Shown here one piece after another: positions 37,201-44,268 of a DNA stretch of 64,000 bases. The number at the start of each line of letters is the position of its first letter. Within the stretch, counting starts at the first letter, position 1. The stretch lies in assembly GCF_009937955.1 (NCBI RefSeq), contig NZ_AP018439.1:3720001-3784000 (forward strand), given 5' to 3'. The position numbers and the translations under genes are program-made. The notes below the pieces were generated by a model, which was not told where the DNA came from, did no database searches, and saw only the letters and a list, made by a program, of their open reading frames with translations. The DNA comes from Undibacterium sp. KW1 (GTDB taxonomy: Bacteria; Pseudomonadota; Gammaproteobacteria; Burkholderiales; Burkholderiaceae_D).

Positions 37201-39257
37201 GCCAGCATCTTGTCATTGCCATAGGTGCCGTAAATGCGGTCATCAACTGAGGTGCCTTGCATGGCATTGTCGCCATTGACAGATGTGGCCTGTCGGATAT
37301 CAACACCCTTGGCCAGCAAATCAGCATACGTCACGCTGCTGTTGTCAGCAAACACCACCGCATCAAGCGCGTGGCTGGCTTGCAGATCTTGAATGTTCGT
37401 TGCAGACAATTTGATCGAATCGCCTGAGGCCAGGTTCAGTTGCAAGGAGCCACCTGAAGTCGTCAGGCTGATATCACTCGCAGCGATGCCGGCGCCCATG
37501 ATAATGCGGTTACCGCCGATGGCTGTTTGACCATTAGAACTCAAGCCAGCGTCATTGATCTCATCAGCACCATCGCCTTTTTTGAAGATATAAGCATTAT
37601 TACCGTTGCGGCCAGTAATTTTGTCGTCACCCGCGCCGCCTGTGATGGTAGATTTGCCACCATTGGCAGTGATATGGTCATTACCAAAGCCACCAACAAC
37701 GGTATCACTTTCTGTATTTGACTCTACATCCATGCCACCGAGGTGGTTAGCTTCAAGCAGTTGCTGGTTCGTGATTACGCGTCCATCAGCAAACTTGTAG
37801 ATAGCAATGGTTCCATTCATTCCCCCTTTGATGATGATGGCATCACTTTGTGAGTAACGAAGTATCATGTCACCCGAGCCAGATTCAGTAGCTTTCAAAT
37901 CAGCCACCGCAATGCCAGCACCAAACTCTATAATGTTAGCGCCAGCATTATCCTCTATGCCATCGGTCATATTCTGTATGGTTTGTGAATCACCTATATT
38001 GAAACGATAGGTATCGGCACCGGCACCACCTTCAAGCACATCAACACCAATGCCACCATCCAGCGTATCATCACCGCCATCGCCTTTGATGTGGTCATTA
38101 CCCTTGCCACCTACCAAGAAGTCATCGCCCTGATCGTTGACTTCTACGCTTTCACTGCCATTGTCGCCGTACAGCACGTCGTCGCCGTCACCACCGATGA
38201 CAGTATCATTGCCGCCACCACCATCAACAACGTCGTCACCAGCCTGGCCATCAAGGTAGTCATTGCCATAATTGCTGCCCAGCTTTTCCATACTGATGAA
38301 ACCATCATCACCATACATCTGGTCATTGCCAGTGCCACCATACAAGGTATCTGAACGACCGCCGCCGACGAGAGTGTCATTACCTTCACCACCGTCAAGA
38401 TAATCTGATCCATGCAAGTCTGCGTCGAGTATTTTTTTACCATCGACGTAGCCATCTCCCCACAAGACATCATCCCCCTTGCCACCATCAAGCCTGTCGT
38501 CACGACCACCGCCAGTGAGGGTGTCATTACCGTCACCGCCATCAAGAGAGTCATTGCCATGCACGCTGAGTGGCGTCAAATTATCATAGACATCATCACC
38601 ATAGATATCGTCATCACCTTCACCACCCAGGACAGTGTCTGCGCCACCCTGGCCGAATAGAATATCGTTACCCTTGCCGCCATCGATCAAATCGGCAGCA
38701 TGCAGAGAAGATTTGACTTTCCATGCGTCCATTTTGCTGCCATCGAGAAGATCGAGATAATTAGCAGGGGAACTATCACCCCAGATATAGTCCTTGCCAT
38801 CATTGCCATTCAAGACGTCTGCACCGCCACGGCCCCAGATATAGTCATCACCCTTGCCACCGCTGACTGTGTCATTACCCAGGGAAGCCAGAATCTTGTC
38901 ATTGCCAGCACCACCGTCGGAAATACTGCCAACATCAATGATATCAGGGTCAGACATAACTCCCGGAAAACTGTATACCTCGTGAACACCATCATTTGTA
39001 AAGAAACTATGCACGTCAATAACCGAATAGTCATCCTTACCTGATGTGTAAATTCTATTTGATGATCCATACAAATTTTTTTCATATAATAGCTCGTGCG
39101 TTACGAGATCGATGCCGCTGTACACTTTTACACTTTGATTCCAATTAGGATTTCGTTCTAATTGCAAATATCCATTATTAACCAGAGAAACGACTTGCAA
39201 TTTATAGTAATAATCCCGCATTCCAAAATATTTAATACCAAATTGAGCCTGATTCAT
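31206..39257 (-). CDS. Giant RTX/cadherin-like secreted protein, 2683 residues
   Basis: A type I-secreted calcium-binding protein. A non-repetitive head (1-100) is followed by RTX nonapeptide tracts of GGxGxDxLx type (about 103-410, 505-553, 665-720, 800-926, 1010-1066, 1142-1190, 1530-1573, 2119-2173, 2279-2486). These alternate with haemolysin-type calcium-binding-related domains (IIEFGAGI...DLKA...KFADG type). Residues about 1255-1480 are unique. Four cadherin-like (dystroglycan/He_PIG type) repeats of 104 residues follow at about 1698-2113. The last 200 residues, ending GALLLM, presumably carry the secretion signal. ATG overlaps the stop of the lipase gene (ATGA), so translation is coupled. 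Likely an adhesin, matrix or toxin-like protein; activity unknown. Confidence 0.9.
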   Translation of the reverse strand: MNQAQFGIKYFGMRDYYYKLQVVSLVNNGYLQLERNPNWNQSVKVYSGIDLVTHELLYEKNLYGSSNRIYTSGKDDYSVIDVHSFFTNDGVHEVYSFPGVMSDPDIIDVGSISDGGAGNDKILASLGNDTVSGGKGDDYIWGRGGADVLNGNDGKDYIWGDSSPANYLDLLDGSKMDAWKVKSSLHAADLIDGGKGNDILFGQGGADTVLGGEGDDDIYGDDVYDNLTPLSVHGNDSLDGGDGNDTLTGGGRDDRLDGGKGDDVLWGDGYVDGKKILDADLHGSDYLDGGEGNDTLVGGGRSDTLYGGTGNDQMYGDDGFISMEKLGSNYGNDYLDGQAGDDVVDGGGGNDTVIGGDGDDVLYGDNGSESVEVNDQGDDFLVGGKGNDHIKGDGGDDTLDGGIGVDVLEGGAGADTYRFNIGDSQTIQNMTDGIEDNAGANIIEFGAGIAVADLKATESGSGDMILRYSQSDAIIIKGGMNGTIAIYKFADGRVITNQQLLEANHLGGMDVESNTESDTVVGGFGNDHITANGGKSTITGGAGDDKITGRNGNNAYIFKKGDGADEINDAGLSSNGQTAIGGNRIIMGAGIAASDISLTTSGGSLQLNLASGDSIKLSATNIQDLQASHALDAVVFADNSSVTYADLLAKGVDIRQATSVNGDNAMQGTSVDDRIYGTYGNDKMLAGAGNDSLYGGEADTMDGGLGNDTYYIAQSNSTPVNVFINDAGGSSVLNLGAGFSSADFKLAAATSPKDLVFKSGNNTITLQNGAASLGNISSISFSNGVVLNKDAIAKMNLPAAIDGTPGNDQLKAGEGDALIHGRAGDDNITGGAGNDLIFGDDGNDTLRGGDGNDRLFGGEDDDFIEGGLGNNVLGGDYGNDTLIDGSGNGILLGGYGDDTYQGGAGNDRLIDDFGSDTYVFNRGDGKDVIADGTYSFHDNMSADVIRFGAGITAEDLQVSVSQDGRDLVVAYGGGDQITILGGADGAIETYEFANGVVLTHEDLLASRAEVQNLTGNSEKNRLVGAKGNDLLNGLDGEDTLKGAGGDDTLLGGTGNDTYIYRTGDGVDTIIDAEGTSTIKFGAGIQISDLRGHLVKNAGESYLQVQIGSNGDQILLKDGLSLANTIFKFADDSVLSHDQFMDRLYADSVSLTGTGNEDILYGGKGDDALDGGAGDDILVGGHGMDTYMLGFGSGQDVIREVAGETNLVSLKAGVALSDLAVQRQGDNLYIGLAGGADGLTVNNYFSTSMNWNVKTVAGVSASLTSLAVTSTSVPAGTSSAQKNDAYRTNFMGAHQKFMSANQKASGTVVHHWWDGDMWVTATNTTTVLAMTTTKTVSDEAEIAAFDPDVNVQTTKISDHIATQEIKVSQNTSFQSDATFVRRIDLDEVAKSNGSFITPANATPVYVDKIDPATGVIKKEPGYFNLYQNLQSVNVVVPVVASRKTRYYETSTKIAMSVEDIRAGNSDNHILYAGAAGGRYGYQHVDAGGGDDFVDSGIDKFAPVSELVGFDLADPDMRVFDSTPGDLKSVYYVNDNGMSGSFVYGGAGNDTILGSYGRDEIIGGTGDDFMNGAAQGDWYRLFAGDEGWDVIYDSGISESSKTKSPGEFSVDVDIDQSTLPKDTVIFEAGINLSDLKFTWGRFEADTPHQTLNISWGGKGVSIVLANEQDATGFGVELFEFADGTKFTLADMIAHAPARPMLGANTAPVAIGSIALQKVAENKVFSFTLPDGLFSDADVGDILTYSLSLGNGDALPAWLKFDPATRKLSGTPSHDDIGELAIRVTAKDGGQLTTSLDFSLSVTAAVAINTAPEVKASLADQALTETKAFSLVIPDTLFVDADAGDILTYSATLANGSPLPSWLTFDAVTRTLSGTPDHAAVGDLALSVSVKDKGGLTAKTALNLHVADFVPPNTVPVAAKTLTDQSLTEKAVFSFTLPAGTFTDADAGDVLTYSATLANGSPLPSWLTFDAATKTLSGTPDHAAVGDLSLSISVKDKGGLTAKTTLNLHVADYVAPNTAPVAAKTLTDQSLTEKAVFSFALPAGTFTDADAGDVLTYSATLANGSPLPGWLTFDAVTKTLSGTPDQAAVGDLSVTIQAKDKGGLTATNKLVLHIAGAAPGGLTGTDAADVLTGTTAADVMSGGAGADTLSAGAGNDSLTGGAGNDLLNGDAGDDQYYYAQGDGLDFISDTAGVDSLNFASGLSLDNLIGSVATVGNKKIAQIRAITATGDASQGIDFEVTLDAQGKVISPIEKFILSDGKQVSWDDLLVKQVTVNGGNAAEVVRGGRNDDTIFGVDGNDTLYGGYGNDKLDGGNGEDVAYGGVGNDRLYGQSGNDALYGEDGDDLLDGSSGNDTLDGGNGNDTLDGGDGIDILYGRAGDDKLTGSNGNDMLDGGDGNDTIDGGDQDDTLYGGNGDDTISAGYGNDYVNGGNGIDTITLANGNDVAQGGAGNDVITGDYGNKLVDGGDGDDVITMNVGNHWYAGGKGNDTIDPGQGLNVFAFNRGDGADIYKNNKVNGNTISLGKGIKYADLSLSKAGMDLVLNLGQGDSITLKDWYTNQGLRGVDRLQFITEGGDYDAASTDKTKNSKVEVFDFSKLVQKFDASLAATPSLNQWAVMSSMLDAHLYGSNTVAIGGDLSYQYGLNGNLTGIGLSVVQTSLAANDFNNNKGQTLHNRPQLETGALLLM
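31800..32420 (-). repeat. C-terminal RTX nonapeptide repeat tract
   Basis: About twenty-two tandem nonapeptides with the consensus GGNGNDTLD, 27 bases each, encoded on the minus strand. They should fold as a calcium-bound parallel beta-roll after secretion. Repetition is at protein level with drifting codons, not an identical DNA repeat. Confidence 0.88.
32920..34167 (-). repeat. Four tandem 312-base cadherin-like domain repeats
   Basis: Units begin near 32920, 33232, 33544 and 33856, with an exact 312-base period between anchor sites (104 residues). The first three units are over about 90 percent identical by eye over long stretches; the fourth is more diverged. Each encodes an FxDADxGDxLTYSATLANG...LPxWLTFDAxTxTLSGTPD core, typical of dystroglycan-type cadherin domains. 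Confidence 0.9.
38030..38950 (-). repeat. N-terminal RTX nonapeptide repeat tract
   Basis: RTX nonapeptides such as GGKGDDYIW and GGDGNDTLT in several short blocks, interrupted by acidic insertions (for example PANYLDLLDGSKMDAWKV). Encoded on the minus strand, residues about 103-410 of the giant protein. Confidence 0.85.
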
Positions 39258-41710
39258 AATGCCCCGACTGCAAATATCCAGTCGTCACCATCGCCACCAT
39301 TGATAGTATCCCTGCCATTGCCGTCTATGATAATGTCGTCACCGTCATCACCATTGAGTAAATCGTTCCCTTTATCCCCACCTATAAGGTCATTCCCGCT
39401 ACCGCCGTTAACGACATCATTGTCGCTGCCACTGCTACGCGGTATCACGCCATCATATTGCCTACCATCGTAACGTTCACCAGCAATCAAGACGTCATTA
39501 CCAGCCCCTCCATCCAGTGTGTCATTTCCCCAGCCACTCTCCAGGTAGTCGTCGCCATCATTACCTTCAAGCCAGTCATTTGTTCCTATACCATAGACTG
39601 AATCAATCATTTCACCCACACTGCTGGAAAGGCTATCGTTGCCTTCTCCGCCTATCATGTGAACGTTGTCGACATTGTTGCTGAGGCCATCATGCTTGAC
39701 GACGCCCTGGTCACCTCGTACCACCAAATCAAAACCTGGCTCCGTTTCTTTATCTGGAGGTCCTTCCAGATCAATACCAAGGTGTTTGTTTTCCCATTTC
39801 TTGATGGTGATGCTTTTACTGTTATCACTGCCTTCTTTTTTGATGACCAGCTCTTTACCACCCGCGCCATCATCGAGCACGGTGTAAATGTAAGTGACAC
39901 CATTACTGTCTTTGCCCTTCCAGACCCCTTCAGTGACCTTCTTGCCACCAGTCAGCACGCCACCGTCGATTTGAACAGCACCACCTTCGTCGCTATCGAA
40001 AATGGTGTCCTTGCCATAATTGCCGTCGAATAAATACGTGTCATCGCCTTTGCCACCGAGCAGGATGTCATCATCCTCGCCACCAGTGAGTTGATCGTTC
40101 CCTTCATTTCCTTCGAGGTGGTCGTTACCTTTGCCGCCATTCAAAGTGTCGTTGCTTGCCCCACCATATAAATCATCACTAAAATCTCCACCGTTCAACA
40201 AGTCGTTCAGTTCTCCCCCAAAGACAAAATGCTGTCTCTGTGCGTCACCTGTCATGCCTGAACCCAAACGTATATCTGTTTTTAAAGCCAAATCTTTGAA
40301 TAATAAATTTGGGCCTTCCATCGTTGTGTCAGTGTTGTCCTTGCTATTGCGCAATCTGAGCCACCCCAACATAGCAGTCCGGTCTATCAGGTATTCGTCA
40401 CTGAAATTTAATTTTCCGGCTGCGCGATCAGTCACGGATAAGTTCTTATCCTCCTGCCACAAGACGCCCAGTTTCCCTTGCATGGAAATTAATTTCTCTT
40501 CTGCTTGAGAGTCCGTCACCTTAACTGTAAACGGAGTAAGATAATGCAAGCTCAGAAATTGACCAATATCCTTGCGGGCATCGGTGATCTCCTCAGCGGA
40601 AATTTGAATCTTTCCCTGCAAAGAAGAAAAAGTTCCTGTTGGATTGCCGTTTTCATCTAGGTTCAATAAATTACTTATATTTTTGTGATATTCCAGTCGC
40701 GTAGGTGCGCTATTAGATACATCTCCAATTGCGGTATTTAAACCTAAGTCCCCAAATATAACTCTTCGCAATCCGTCAAGCACAAACTCCAAGGTCGACT
40801 CTGCTTGATTAGAAGCAGTTTCATAGATAGCATTTAATTTAACAATATCTAAAGAAGGATCAAGTTTAGCAAGTGCGTCCCCCAACCTAAGTGCATCCGT
40901 GAGTTTGTACATGTAATGATTTGGCAGACCAGTTCCGCCCTCATTAAATACAGACTGCCTCTGACCAACTTGATTAAACCAAAAACTGTTTGTCGTAACA
41001 TTGATTCCGTTCTTGGCGAAATAATTTGTCTGCTCAGCGCCATTTGGAAAACGACCAAGCCCGTACCCAATTCCAATTAGGTGATCCAGCTCCTGAAATA
41101 CAACTTCACTTCCCGGGGCAAATCCTGCGCTATTAAATGTTGTTGTATGTAAAACATGCGCTTGTGCTGAAAATAATCTAGTAAAAGCAGACGCCAGATA
41201 ACCACCAAGGCTGTGCCCATTAACCTCAATTCCTCCCACCAAACTGGACGCAGGAATTTTTCCAGTACCAGCGACTGAAGGAATAGTTTCAAATCCCCAT
41301 GGCGGGGTATTCAATTCTGAAAAACTTTCACGGATTTGAATTGCCATCTGGCCTTCTGGGGTTGTCTCTCGCAGCCACCAATTGACCATATCCGTTATTT
41401 GAGCTCTAGCGTTTCCGCTGCCCGCCAGATTGACATCGGTTAATAAATCAGTTCCCCCTGCGGTTCCGCGCATCGAAACATAGACTTTATTATTCTTGTC
41501 TTGCCAGACAGTCACATCAAACCCTGAAGTTGGCATACTCACTTGCGTCAGTACAACAAAATTTTCTGAAATGTACTTAGCAATATCTGGCGTCATACGT
41601 TCTGACAATTTTCCAAATAAATCGCCTGGCGTTTTTGCCTTGTTTAAATCATCATCATATGCAGCGTTGGCTAAAATTGCATTAATAAATGCATCATTAA
41701 TTTGTGTCAT
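39254..41710 (-). CDS. RTX protein with lipase-like N-terminal domain
   Basis: 818 residues. Residues 1-330 resemble class 3-type lipases/alpha-beta hydrolases: VYVSMRGTAGGTDLL (the strand before the lid) and VNGHSLGGYLASAF with nucleophile elbow GHSLGG (165-170, Ser167). RTX nonapeptides follow at about 500-620 and 690-815. No signal peptide, as expected for type I secretion. Its ATG overlaps the stop of the two-helix protein and its stop overlaps the next ATG. The DNA of the first half is clearly AT-richer than the window average. Probably a secreted phospholipase or lipase. Confidence 0.85.
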   Translation of the reverse strand: MTQINDAFINAILANAAYDDDLNKAKTPGDLFGKLSERMTPDIAKYISENFVVLTQVSMPTSGFDVTVWQDKNNKVYVSMRGTAGGTDLLTDVNLAGSGNARAQITDMVNWWLRETTPEGQMAIQIRESFSELNTPPWGFETIPSVAGTGKIPASSLVGGIEVNGHSLGGYLASAFTRLFSAQAHVLHTTTFNSAGFAPGSEVVFQELDHLIGIGYGLGRFPNGAEQTNYFAKNGINVTTNSFWFNQVGQRQSVFNEGGTGLPNHYMYKLTDALRLGDALAKLDPSLDIVKLNAIYETASNQAESTLEFVLDGLRRVIFGDLGLNTAIGDVSNSAPTRLEYHKNISNLLNLDENGNPTGTFSSLQGKIQISAEEITDARKDIGQFLSLHYLTPFTVKVTDSQAEEKLISMQGKLGVLWQEDKNLSVTDRAAGKLNFSDEYLIDRTAMLGWLRLRNSKDNTDTTMEGPNLLFKDLALKTDIRLGSGMTGDAQRQHFVFGGELNDLLNGGDFSDDLYGGASNDTLNGGKGNDHLEGNEGNDQLTGGEDDDILLGGKGDDTYLFDGNYGKDTIFDSDEGGAVQIDGGVLTGGKKVTEGVWKGKDSNGVTYIYTVLDDGAGGKELVIKKEGSDNSKSITIKKWENKHLGIDLEGPPDKETEPGFDLVVRGDQGVVKHDGLSNNVDNVHMIGGEGNDSLSSSVGEMIDSVYGIGTNDWLEGNDGDDYLESGWGNDTLDGGAGNDVLIAGERYDGRQYDGVIPRSSGSDNDVVNGGSGNDLIGGDKGNDLLNGDDGDDIIIDGNGRDTINGGDGDDWIFAVGAL

Positions 41711-42273
41711 TTCATTCCTTTAAATGAAGGTTCTTTTGATTTATCTTTTACGGTTATCTGCAGCAATTCAAATGAACTTTTACTACTTTCATCCGGCTGA
41801 CAAAATCCTTTAAATGTCAATGGGGTATTAGCGCTGTTAAAATTAATCCAGCGTGCCACCCATCCACCGCCCGTGTACAATTCTTTGTAGTCCACAACCA
41901 CTTCATTTTTGATGTCCACAAATCTAGAAGTTCTTTGCCATATTGGAATCCAGAGTTCGGCAATGATTTCATCATTTGTAACTCGACCCTTGACATTTTT
42001 TGTAGGCTCGACATCTACAAAGTAAACGGTTCCCCCCCGTAATTTTTCTCTGTTCCAATTAATTGAAGAAGCTTTCTCAGCGCATAACCGATCAAATTCT
42101 CTTCGTCCAACAATTTCGTCAGCAATAGGCAGAGGAAATATCAAGAGAAACAAAACAAGCGCAAACAAGCCCTCGAATGATTTCAATTGAATTTTTTCCG
42201 TAATAAAAATCGAAATGCCAGCAGCTAGAATCAGCCATATCGCTGCAATTCCCAAAAAAAATAATCCACTCAT
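41707..42273 (-). CDS. Two-helix membrane protein cotranslated with the RTX lipase
   Basis: 188 residues. Two membrane helices at the N-terminus (LFFLGIAAIWLILAAGISIFI and FEGLFALVLFLLIFPLPIA), then a 120-residue soluble part with WVARWINF and FKGFCQPDESS. No family recognised. The 4-base overlap with the lipase start shows it belongs to that operon. It could be an immunity protein protecting the producer's membrane, or a secretion accessory; both are inference. Confidence 0.7.
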   Translation of the reverse strand: MSGLFFLGIAAIWLILAAGISIFITEKIQLKSFEGLFALVLFLLIFPLPIADEIVGRREFDRLCAEKASSINWNREKLRGGTVYFVDVEPTKNVKGRVTNDEIIAELWIPIWQRTSRFVDIKNEVVVDYKELYTGGGWVARWINFNSANTPLTFKGFCQPDESSKSSFELLQITVKDKSKEPSFKGMK

Positions 42274-42397
42274 GTATCTCTCAAAAATTTAATCGTCAAA
42301 TTAACGAACCATAGAACTGCAACTTACATTCGCATTTTTCACAAATGATGTCAGCATCGCTTTATTTTTCACATCCATCATTACTTCATCTTTGTTC

Positions 42398-42616
42398 TCA
42401 AAATCCAAAATCCGTCTGCTCCTTCAAATCTATTTCACTCACCTGCCTGGCTGGTCTTCCTCGCTTGGATTGCGTTCTTCTCACGCTACTCGCCACACTC
42501 ATTGCGTCCTTAAATTTCTCATTCCCCAACGCTTGCCCTTGCGCCAGAGGCACACGTAAATCGGCTATGGTTGCCTCATCAAGTTTATTGCGAAATAAAT
42601 CGCGATACGTTTGCAT
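42398..42616 (-). pseudogene. C-terminal remnant of a REP-associated (Y1-type) transposase
   Basis: 72 codons reading YRDLFRNKLDEATIADLR then GQALGNEKFKDAM and KRGRP. These match the tail of IS200-like/REP-associated tyrosine transposases, where the order is a YRxLF helix, LGNExFKxxI, and a basic KRGRPR end. The catalytic HUH and Tyr parts are missing, so it is a dead fragment. It sits between the adaptor gene and the two-helix gene. Confidence 0.7.
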
Positions 42617-42709
42617 CCTTGCTCCTACATCCTGCCCAAGCTAAAGTACTATTATCCGAGTTCGTCCTATTCTTCATATTACGCATTTTCGTTTGCAACA
42701 TCTCAACAA

Positions 42710-44185
42710 TCATCGCTCCCTTGCCGCCTCACTAACCGCCTTCTGCACCGGCGACAACAAGTACTCCAGCACACTGCGCTTACCCTGATTAATTTCCGCC
42801 ACCACCTGCATGCCTGGCGTGGTACTGAGCTTGTTTCCCTGCCCATCAATCAACGTCTGTTGGTCCAGTTGCACCCTGGCTTTGTAGGTTGCGATGCTGG
42901 TGCTGTTACTTCCATTGCTGCCGTTGCTGTCTGCGTTTTGATTGCTGTTTTGCTTGTTGACTTCCGTCGCATCTGCACTGACGTGTATCACCTTGCCGTG
43001 GAGCATGCCGTAACGCTGAAAGGGGTAGGCAGCGAGTTTGATCTGGGCTTCTTGCCCGACTTGTACAAAGCCGACATCTTCATTCTTGATTTGCACGTCG
43101 GCATACAGTTGCTCGTCTTTGGGGACGAGGGTGAGTACTACGCTGCCGGGTTGGACTACGGCACCGGGAGTTGTCGTGGCGAGGTCTTTGATGATGCCGT
43201 CTTGCGGGGCTTTGAGTTCCATCAGGCCTTCTTTGTAATTGCTTTTGTCCAGCGTTGGCTGGAGCTGGGCGATGCGTGCACGGATGTCGGCCAGTTCTTT
43301 TTGCAGTTCAGACTGGTAGTTGCTCTGGATCTGGCTGAGCTTTTTTTGTTGTGCGTCAATGGTGGCATTGAGTGCGGCAACGCTGGCGTGCTGGGCGTCG
43401 AGGTCTTTGGATTTTTCCAGTGCTTCGCGTTGTTTGTCGGCGCTGGCGAGGTTGCCGACATAGCCTTCTTTTTCGAGCTTGCTGTAGGCGTCTGCGGTCT
43501 TTTTATAAGTGGGCAGGGTTTGTTCGAGCTTGCTTAAAATTTCTGTGGCACTTTTGCGTTCATGCTCTGCACGGCTCAGCAATGATTTTTCCTGATCAAG
43601 GCTGTCGAGATAGGCTTTGCGGTGGGCGTGGTACTGGCTTTGTACCTGGGCAAAGCGGGTGGCATCATCCCCTGCCTTGATGAGCATGGGCTGGTTGGCG
43701 AGTTCTGCTTCTATGCGGCGTACTTGCAGTTGCTGGCTGGCGAGGTCGCTGCTGATGCTGGTTTTGTCGGCACTGGCGAGTGTGGTATCGAGCCTGGCCA
43801 GGACTTGTCCGGCTTTGACGCTATCACCTTCTTGCACCAGTATCTCTTTGAGCACGCCTGCCTCTGCCGGTTGCACGATCTTGACCAGGGTCTGAGGTGT
43901 GAGTTTGCCTTCAGCCGTGGCGATGATATCGAGCTGGCCTATGGCTGCCCAGACCAGCAGGATGAAGACGAGTGCGCAGACTGCCCACAAGACAATGCGG
44001 CCTATGTGGCTGGGCTGCTGGGTTTGTATGAGTTGCAAAGGGTCATGCCAGCGGCTGGGTGGACGCAGGGGGATGACTTTGGCGGTGCTTGGTGCGGTCT
44101 TTTCTGGTGCTGCGGTTTGTGCAGTTGATCTCGCATCTGGCGTTGTCATGCCCTGGTCGGGCTGGGGTGTTGGTACTTGCTGCAT
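42710..44185 (-). CDS. HlyD-family type I secretion adaptor
   Basis: 491 residues. A Pro/Thr/Ala-rich cytoplasmic start, one membrane helix (IVLWAVCALVFILLVWAAIGQL, about 64-85), a biotinyl-lipoyl-like half (TAEGKLTPQTLVKIVQPAEAGVLKEILVQEGDSVKAGQVLARL), a long alpha-hairpin (about 140-310) and the closing barrel (VLTLVPKDEQLYADVQIKNEDVGFVQVGQEAQIKLAAYPFQRYG). Bridges the inner-membrane exporter and a TolC-type channel. A polar insert rich in Asn/Ser (KQNSNQNADSNGSNGSNST) sits near 410. It follows the exporter gene by 83 bases. Confidence 0.95.
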   Translation of the reverse strand: MQQVPTPQPDQGMTTPDARSTAQTAAPEKTAPSTAKVIPLRPPSRWHDPLQLIQTQQPSHIGRIVLWAVCALVFILLVWAAIGQLDIIATAEGKLTPQTLVKIVQPAEAGVLKEILVQEGDSVKAGQVLARLDTTLASADKTSISSDLASQQLQVRRIEAELANQPMLIKAGDDATRFAQVQSQYHAHRKAYLDSLDQEKSLLSRAEHERKSATEILSKLEQTLPTYKKTADAYSKLEKEGYVGNLASADKQREALEKSKDLDAQHASVAALNATIDAQQKKLSQIQSNYQSELQKELADIRARIAQLQPTLDKSNYKEGLMELKAPQDGIIKDLATTTPGAVVQPGSVVLTLVPKDEQLYADVQIKNEDVGFVQVGQEAQIKLAAYPFQRYGMLHGKVIHVSADATEVNKQNSNQNADSNGSNGSNSTSIATYKARVQLDQQTLIDGQGNKLSTTPGMQVVAEINQGKRSVLEYLLSPVQKAVSEAARER

Positions 44186-44268
44186 GGGTGCTTGCCTGTC
44201 TGCTTTTTTACTTGCTCAATTTTGGATTTTTTTGTCGGGCTTGTCTTATTTCTTTGCCCTGCTTTGAT

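Noticed and set aside
36447..37250. A 267-codon plus-strand open frame
   Set aside because: Again the antisense of RTX repeats, with no start signal or family resemblance.
42710..44185. Plus-strand open frames overlapping the HlyD gene
   Set aside because: They are shadows of the adaptor gene, which has all family motifs on the minus strand.
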